A stretch of DNA of 64,000 nt, from NCBI GenBank assembly GCA_003415625.1, contig PYIU01000004.1, forward strand, positions 1,302,001 to 1,366,000, read 5' to 3'. The stretch comes from Aquanectria penicillioides (Eukaryota; Ascomycota; Sordariomycetes; Hypocreales; Nectriaceae). Both the position numbers and the translations under genes were made by a program. The number at the start of each line of letters is the position of its first letter. Position 1 is the stretch's first letter. This document shows positions 57,734-64,000 of the stretch, piece after piece. The notes below the pieces were generated by a model, which did no database searches, had not been told where the DNA came from, and saw only the letters and a list, made by a program, of their open reading frames with translations.

Positions 57734-58009
57734 AATGAGGAAACGCTTTGGAATGAATATATATATCAAATGGGCCATGAAAATTATCAGTTATTTCTTT
57801 TATTGTAGATAGATCTCTTATCTTGTTCATAATCGTACACATTGTCTCTTTACCTCAAAATGATATTGTCGCCCATGTACCGGTAGTTGCCACTTTTACA
57901 TGAAAACCCATCAAGTCAAATTTAATAGCCTCCTGATAAGTTAAGTGAATGCTTTGATTTTTCACCACAAAACCATATCCGACCAAACACTTGAAGTTGA
58001 AACCATCCC

Positions 58010-59901
58010 CTATCGCCACGACTGCATATCCGAGGTGGCCCCGGCCCATAAGTTAGCAGCATCATCGATCCCAAAAGACGCAATGGCATCTTCGCAAAGG
58101 AAGAGGTCTGGCACGACCGTTGACGAAAACGGATCCGCGATGTCAGACACATCAGAAACGGCCGAAGAGAGCTCTTCAAAACGATCGCGATAAGCACTCC
58201 CCGGCGGATACCTCTCCGCCATGCCCCATAGGACCGTGGAGCAAATTGTCATGTGTTCTTTGAATTCGCTCAAGTCAAAAGCAGGATTTTGGGAACCGAG
58301 TGCCTTGATGCAGCGGATCAATGCCATGCCACCATGGAAGAGGTTCGGTATCGTGCGCCAGTAAAACCTGAGCTTTCCCTCCTTGAAAGCAGTTCTGTAG
58401 CTGTCGATGCTTTGGCATGCATATCGAGCTAGATCAATCAACTCTTCTGGGGACGGGTTGGGAAAGTGACGAGAAGGGGAGTATAAATGGACCAAGGTAG
58501 TACACAAAGCGCCATGGAAGAAGATTGGAGGTGCCAGCTTAGATGAGGCTCGGAGAGGTGGTATATCTGCGTGCCACTGCAAAAGTCGTTCGCGCATGTG
58601 AATTCGCCATTGATGGTAATCAAGAGCAGCCCCATTCTTTGGAGGGCTATACCGCAATGTTTGATGGATTTCAGATTCGAGTTGACGAAAACGAGCACAG
58701 TGGTTGGCCAACTCGTGGGACGACTCAGGACCCTCTGTTGAAGGAAACGGCGTGGAGATGGCTTCATCGGGAATAGACCTTGGCCGACCTAAAATGGCGC
58801 ATAGATTGGTCTCGAGTACATACGTTGACCAAAATATGCGGCGTTTTCTGTTGAGAGCGTCGGGTGCCAGCGGGCTTTCGCCACCGTGTGCCAGAGTGTT
58901 CGAACCGAGTCCAGCTCGGTCCTCGTCATGAAGGTCCAGGTCAATAGCCAGTCTCGTAGCCAGACCGATGAAGTGCCAAGCCGCAGCTAGGTTAGAGTCG
59001 AAGCCCGCATATTGTACAATGAGGAGCAGATTCTGCAGGTGGTTGAGATTCCCGGTCCAAACTTCCGTCGGACGATCGCTGAAGATGGTCATGGCCTTGG
59101 AGAAGAACGACTCTGACGACGAGGTAGGAACTGTCACATCTATCCTATTGAGCAAACGAATAGAAGTGGCAATAACCATGCATACACGAAATTTCTCTTC
59201 AATTGAACCCCCATCTGGACCGAAGTCGTGGGCGTACAAGGTGTCGACGGTGGCGGTAAACTCAGCCTTGTCAAGAATGGGGGAGAAGAAATTTGAGTGC
59301 TCAAAGTACGTCTCGGCAAGCTGCATCACCGTCAACTTTGGAGGGAATTTGATGTCACTGGACATCGGTATTTCCTGGAGAAGAGAATGGAAGTTTGGGG
59401 CCATTTCGTTACTCATGTGTCTTGGATCCGGGATGAGGGCTCGAAGCAAGGTGAAACCCTGAGGAGAGCCGGCATGCTCTGACAAGGACTCATTTGGCTC
59501 GTGAGCCACCGAGACAGAGACCTTGGAAGCCATTGAACTCGGTTCGAATTGAGCGCTCGAAACCGAGGTGACATCAACGCCACTCGTCTCCAGAGTGGAC
59601 TCGAGATAGGCCACTCGGTCTTCTAGACTTTTGATGTAGCTAGAAAAACGTGTTAGTAAAACCGTCCAGAGGCAAAACATATAGAAGTATTGGCATAAAA
59701 ACGTGGACAATTTTAATTATACCTTCGAGGAGCAGAGCGGCCGTCAATGTCAACGCTCACGCACGCAACACCGGCGCGGGTACAAGCCGAGCATGCCGGG
59801 ATCCCTTGGTCACAGCGCTGTTTCCGGGACTTGCAGCGGCGACAGGCGGTGACATTGGCGCGACGGACACTGGTCCGTCGCCTGCCTGGTGAGGCGCTCA
59901 T
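58010..59901 (-). CDS. Zn(II)2Cys6 transcription factor with fungal-specific TF domain
   Basis: Two exons (59901-59723 and 59639-58010) give 602 residues; the 83-nt intron has a CTAAC branch and joins APRR to SYIKSLEDRVAYLES. The binuclear cluster is C20-x2-C23-x6-C30-x6-C37-x2-C40-x6-C47 (CRRCKSRKQRC then CSACTRAGVAC). A linker and short coiled coil (IKSLEDRVAYLESTLE) follow, as in Gal4-type dimers. From about residue 150 the fungal-specific TF domain includes AAAWHFIGLATRLAIDLDLH and RRIFWSTYVLETNLCAILGRPR, described by position near 255-330. The gene is convergent with the sulfatase and about 3.9 kb from its promoter, which carries CGG-N2-CCG repeats. A local regulator of the cluster is the simplest inference. 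Confidence 0.92.
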
Positions 59902-60363
59902 TGTGACTCCATATCACCGAGGAGAGTTTTGGAGAGTGCTGGAGGGTATTGGGGAGTATTGCAGCGACAAAACGAGGCACAGGGCAATATAAAATGGCTG
60001 GAAAAGATGCGGGGGGCAGCACATGGACATGGGCGATGGCGTAAGCGCTTCCAGTGGATCTTACTTATAGTTACGGAGTATTGGCCTCAGATAACGCTAA
60101 TGGCATGCCAGCTACAGCGGGCGCACCAGGCACTGAGGGAGTGGGTCTCGTTCGAGCAGCCAAGCCATCAACGTCTTGACGCTGAGGTGATGTTCAAGCA
60201 AGGAGGAGGCATTCAAATAGTGCAGCAGACTGGAATTGAACTCTGTTAATTCTCTGTAACCCTTGCATACTGCTAAAGCGCTAGCCACTAAACATCAATC
60301 CTCCATATTCGTACACCGAGAATATGGAACCTCGCTGACCCAGTACAGAAGCTTCCGGGTGGC
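59902..60363. other. Intergenic region
   Basis: Promoter side of the Zn2Cys6 gene and the decayed 3' side of the HET remnant. No other feature seen. Confidence 0.55.
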
Positions 60364-60870
60364 CTACTGATATATTCCTGCCGTTTGCCGGGGATCTCCT
60401 CCGAAGCAGCAATTGAGAATGAGAATCAAGGTTTCGTGAGATTCAAAGTGCGCTCTTAGATCCTGTGTGAGGCTAGTAATTTTAATTCCTTTGTTTGTCA
60501 TGGTGATGGGATGTTGAGGTGTTTGAGAGTCCCAGAGCCGAATCAAATGGTCGTTTGAATCAGTATGTTGGGAATCCAGAGCTTTAGAGCTGCTGCTACT
60601 GATACTAAGGAAGTTCCGAAACTCTTTGGGAGATGATGCGAGCAGTCCTCGGGTCCGTTCTTGTTCGGTTCCAGGCGGAGATATAGCTTGCCAAGCGAAG
60701 AGGGTATGGTCATTCGAATTGCATAATATTTCTTCTTGTAAGCGGATGAGAGCCTTTGAGCCCTCCCCATAGACGAGTGGCATATTGACACCGAATATGC
60801 CACCATACATATTCGAGGTTGTTTCTTCGTGCTTGGCGGCAAGCAGCAGTGATCTTTGCGAACCCGGTAT
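60364..60870 (-). pseudogene. HET-domain (heterokaryon incompatibility) gene remnant with internal deletion
   Basis: Two pieces of one HET protein lie edge to edge in different frames. The upstream piece (about 60868-60803) reads GFAKITAACRQARRNNLEYVW, described by its key residues: AACRQA and LEYVW at the first conserved HET block. The next block normally lies some 150 residues later, yet it follows immediately: GIFGVNMPLVYGEGSKAL, then RLQEEI and DHTLFAW (60800-60640), then MTNKGI and GGDPRQTAGIY near the end. The missing interval would hold the central DTCCIDK-like and WFxRGWTLQEL motifs. The frame changes at the junction near 60804 and the 3' end runs into a stop. HET proteins trigger cell death on non-self fusion; this copy cannot make the domain. 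Confidence 0.85.
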
Positions 60871-61600
60871 TTCTGCGAGGCGCGGTGGTGGTTAGCATGG
60901 GTCGCATAACTACCCCGTTTTCATGTGGCTTGCAGAGGCGCAGCCTGATGTGCTGACCTCGATCAAGAAGCTGACAGAGTGATATCTCAGGGCAGCGATT
61001 GTATAAGCAATTGTTGGTTAGGTTTGAGCCTGGGGCTGCCAGTGGCATAGCCCATCTATTGGCTCTAGAGGCAAGATGAATGCAACCCCGAAAATAAATG
61101 CACGTAGCAATAACTTGCTAATTCACTTGATCAAAGCATGCCTTGAGCTATGAATGCAGTTTTCTTGTAGATCGCTTCAAGTAAGGTGTGAGAATGGCCG
61201 GGTGGCAAGTCCACAAGAATAGTTCCGCTTTTCATCTCGCTGAACGCGATAGGCGCGTAGACGCAACGGCGCGGCTCTAGAAGCAGATTGTTGATAACGC
61301 GGGGCCTACGCTCCAAGGCTTGACTAGATATCCTTCTAGGTCTTGGAGTCATCAACCAGTAGCCATTTCGTGCTTTGGATAGCGGGGCTTGGTAAGACAC
61401 TATGACTTACTGGAGATAAATTGTGCGAATGCAATGGCTGGGAAAACTGGACTAGCTTCAGGGACGATTGGAAGCTTTGATGGGCAGTAGCGTCTTGGTG
61501 ATCTCAATAGATGAATAGGAAAGAAATGATATTGGTCTATAAGCCCTAGTATTAATATAGGCTGAGGATAAAAGTAATTTCACGTTGTTTCCTGTAGCTC
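60871..61600. other. Intergenic region with unassigned frames
   Basis: A frame at 61131-61400 (minus) of 89 codons has normal composition but no known motif. The upstream part of the HET remnant may extend toward 61,050 in decayed form. No gene is supported. Confidence 0.45.
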
Positions 61601-63311
61601 TTAGTTCAATGTATTAACAAGTGTAAAGCCTCTGTTGATCAGCTCATCGGCCGCAGTAGCGGCACACCAGTCTTGCATTATTCCACCCTCAGGCGCATAC
61701 CGGAAGAAACCGACAACCTCGCCCTCCTCAGTCCAGATTGCACTCCCACACATTCCGGCTCGAAGAGTTGTTCCAGAATCTTGTCCCATATAATACCAAG
61801 TTGTAAAAACCCATCTTTGCTCCACCTCATTAGGATCGTCTGTTGGGACTCGTTGAAAAGCCTGCGCTTGGAATGTGCCATCAATGCAGCCTGTATCTGG
61901 CGAATCCAACACAACAGAGTCTCCTATCTTAACCTTGCTTGCCTTGACGAGGTTCTTCAATCGAACTGGTTCAGCAATGTAGTCGCTTTCGAACGTCACA
62001 TTTAGGAAAGTCTCATGCGGCATCAACTTTACCAACCCGATGTCCGTGTGGGAGACTTCGTAGATAATCTCACCAATCTTTCTTCCATTTGTAGGGAGAG
62101 CATGGTTGACGTCAGTCCCACATTCACCAAGGAATCCGTGCGCAGCGACAGTCATAAACTCGTTTCCAACACTATCCTTGACAAGAACTCCAGCTGTTGT
62201 GGCTTGAAACATCCCGGGTCTTCCGGGTATGTACGACGATGTGACTCTTATGCCGGGCTGCAAGGCGGTGTATTGGCTTTGATCAGGATTTCCAGGAGTA
62301 GGGTCAGTCTGTCGCCGAGCTTGAGGCAAGCGTGGTCTCCCCATATCATCATCGAAAAGGTACTGGCATGGAATCCGACCTGCTCTCCAGGGGAGTCTGG
62401 TTTTATCAATGCCACGATGCTCCAGAATGATGATGAGGAAGTTGCCCCAGTATATGACTTGTGTGATGGAGACCCCAAGGGCAACGAAATGGTCACGAAC
62501 GGCGTGAAAAAGGGGTGCCCAGGGCTGTAGGTCGCGCCCGTTAATATGATCAGCGATGGTGCCATTTTTTCTATGGACAGGCCACCCAGTGGGCATGGGA
62601 CAATACTTGGGACCGGGGCGGGGAGCCAAATATAGCGGAAGGCCAGCGATAGTCTTTGGCCACGGTTTGGGGGCATCTCGGATACGTAGATGTAGAGAAA
62701 GATACCGTCGGAACCAACGCCAATCGTGCCCGGGAAGATTTGTGCCAAGATCTCCCTGTGCTCGGACTTAGAAAGAGCATCTGAGTCATCTCGAAGATCA
62801 AATGAAAGGGTGATCTGCCGTGCTTTTAGCATCAGCTGCGACCATGGGAGCTGTGGAACAGAGTGAGAAACGGGGTGGAGAGGCTGACGTGCACCTGTTA
62901 TGATGGCCATGAGCTCTTCTGTTTCTCTGGATGGCGCTGAGAACTCACCAAAGTGAGTTTGGGACGCCCTCAGAGGATTAGGCAGGAAGGGCTGTCTTGC
63001 AACTAGAACCATGTCTGTGTGAGTATCACTTTCATCTGAGGGTAAATGCACTTACCAATGATGGCCTCTTGCGCTGTAGCAGGCCATCTCAGAGGAGTGA
63101 TTCCGGACGGACGGTGGATCCTGTTATGGAGAGGATTGCAATCTCCCGAACGAAAAATCACAGCAATTCTTTTCGGAGATAAGGCTTCATGTGAAGGAGT
63201 AACCTGACGTTTTCGAGACAGTGAGCGAGAGGCGCTCCTGACGAGAGGAGAGACGAGCAGCAACTCAGCAGAGGGCGAGCGGTCAGGCGTAGAGGGAGTA
63301 TCCGTCTCCAT
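61601..63311 (-). CDS. Trypsin-fold-like conserved fungal protein, one-base frameshift
   Basis: Exon 1 (63311-63056) encodes METDTPSTPDRSPSAE and a Ser/Arg-rich segment ending EAII; a short 41-nt intron joins to DMVLVARQPFLP in exon 2 (63014-61601). The C-terminal half resembles a chymotrypsin-like fold with a plausible triad: His in TVAAHGFLG, Asp in SHTDIGLVKL, Ser in AGMCGSAIWTEEG. I recognise it as a widespread uncharacterised fungal family, known to me from conserved PWPKTIAGLPLYL and FFRYAPEGG segments. The frame breaks at 62666-62673 (CCCCCAAA on the coding strand): the upstream frame gives IYVSEMPP, the downstream frame KPWPKTIAGLPLYL. Adding one base makes 1,671 nt, 556 residues. Protease activity is untested. 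The gene lies beside a HET remnant. Confidence 0.7.
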
Positions 63312-64000
63312 CGCGGCGAAGGGTGTCAGAGACAAGTTTGTAAAAGCAAAGGAAGTAGAACCAGATTCGAGTTTGTAAGCTGCGAACCATGGTGGGAGGA
63401 GGGAGGGTGGTAAGCTCAAACGGTGGGCGTGAAGCTAAAACTTGGACCCCACAACCCCCAAGGGTAGTCGGTAGTTCCATAGCGGGGGTTAAACAGTTGG
63501 GTTAACAGCGATTCATTGACCCGTGGTACAGACTTATTAGAGGGCTTGATCAGGGTTCTCCTTAGTGTCCTGACATGAAAAGCACCTACACACCGAGCAC
63601 GCACATCTCTAGCGTATACAGGCTCACTACCAAAAGCTACGGCGACCTTACCCTCTCCAGCGGATTTATGCAGAGACACAAGGCGTGTCGCGCAAATGAC
63701 GAACGACGTCCCTTGCGGGACCAGTAAGGTGCTCTTATATCTCGTGACAAGGCGCTAACGTTCGACCCTTGATGAAATCTCGCATCACCGGCTGGGATGT
63801 CAGGGCATCTGATGCCCCATAAGGTACAGGCCAAAAGGGTTAGAAATGTTAGCTCGGCGAAATATCTGTGGATAGCTGATGGGTATTGGCTATTAGGCTC
63901 ACTGAGCTGGTCAAAACAACGATTGGTAGTTGTAAGAAAAAGTCCCCGTATCTCTACTTTGCAACCGACAAGTTGAGAGCAATTACTCAAGTATCAGTTC
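63312..64000. other. Intergenic region to the right edge
   Basis: Probable promoter of the trypsin-fold-like gene. Two minus-strand frames (63416-63679 and 63637-63990) overlap and show no motif; the start of another gene beyond the edge cannot be excluded. Confidence 0.45.

Noticed and set aside
63416..63990. Two minus-strand frames near the right edge as a HET or effector gene
   Set aside because: They overlap in different frames with no conserved block; a gene beyond the edge cannot be judged.

Overview
The window reads as nuclear chromosomal DNA of a filamentous ascomycete (Pezizomycotina; Sordariomycetes, possibly Hypocreales, is my inference). The evidence is short introns (about 41-104 nt, one of 230 nt) with GT...AG ends and CTAAC-like branch sites, single-gene transcription units, and fungus-specific families: copper-fist, Zn(II)2Cys6, C2H2 plus fungal-specific TF domain, HET, and GPR1/FUN34 acetate transporter. 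Eighteen genes or gene remnants are supported beyond the cut gene at the left edge. Exon joins were worked out by hand from splice sites and reading frame. In each multi-exon model the summed exon length is a multiple of three, except in two genes that each lack exactly one base.

Left part (1-39 kb) is GC-rich, with wide gene-free spacers and mostly conserved genes: the cut C-terminus of an unknown gene, a retropepsin-fold-like protein, an F-box protein, nitronate monooxygenase, a C2H2/fungal-TF-domain regulator, a phytanoyl-CoA-dioxygenase-family enzyme, the EFM7-type methyltransferase, an RS/RE-rich nuclear protein, a copper-fist regulator with two Cys boxes, the U2 snRNP-associated SR140 homologue (frameshifted at a C6 tract), a peroxisomal saccharopine/pipecolate/sarcosine-type flavin oxidase, TATA-binding protein, and mitochondrial ETF-ubiquinone oxidoreductase.

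Right part (about 39-64 kb) is visibly more AT-rich and has an accessory character: a DUF4743-Nudix protein, a GPR1/FUN34/YaaH transporter with four introns, an allantoate-permease-type MFS transporter, a secreted polyamine-oxidase-like flavoprotein, a second MFS transporter divergent from a Cys-type sulfatase, and a Zn2Cys6 regulator. The interval 48.3-59.9 kb looks like a nutrient-scavenging cluster (two importers, sulfatase, amine oxidase, regulator). It is followed by a HET-domain remnant with its core deleted and a frameshifted trypsin-fold-like fungal protein.

The most notable signals are the candidate sulfatase/transporter/regulator cluster with tandem CGG-N2-CCG sites in its divergent promoter, the internally deleted HET pseudogene, two one-base frameshifts in homopolymers, the two-box copper regulator with a His/Asn-rich spacer, a perfect-period acidic decapeptide repeat in SR140, and the sharp change from core to accessory composition near 39-40 kb. 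I found no CRISPR array, rRNA, convincing tRNA or intact transposon.
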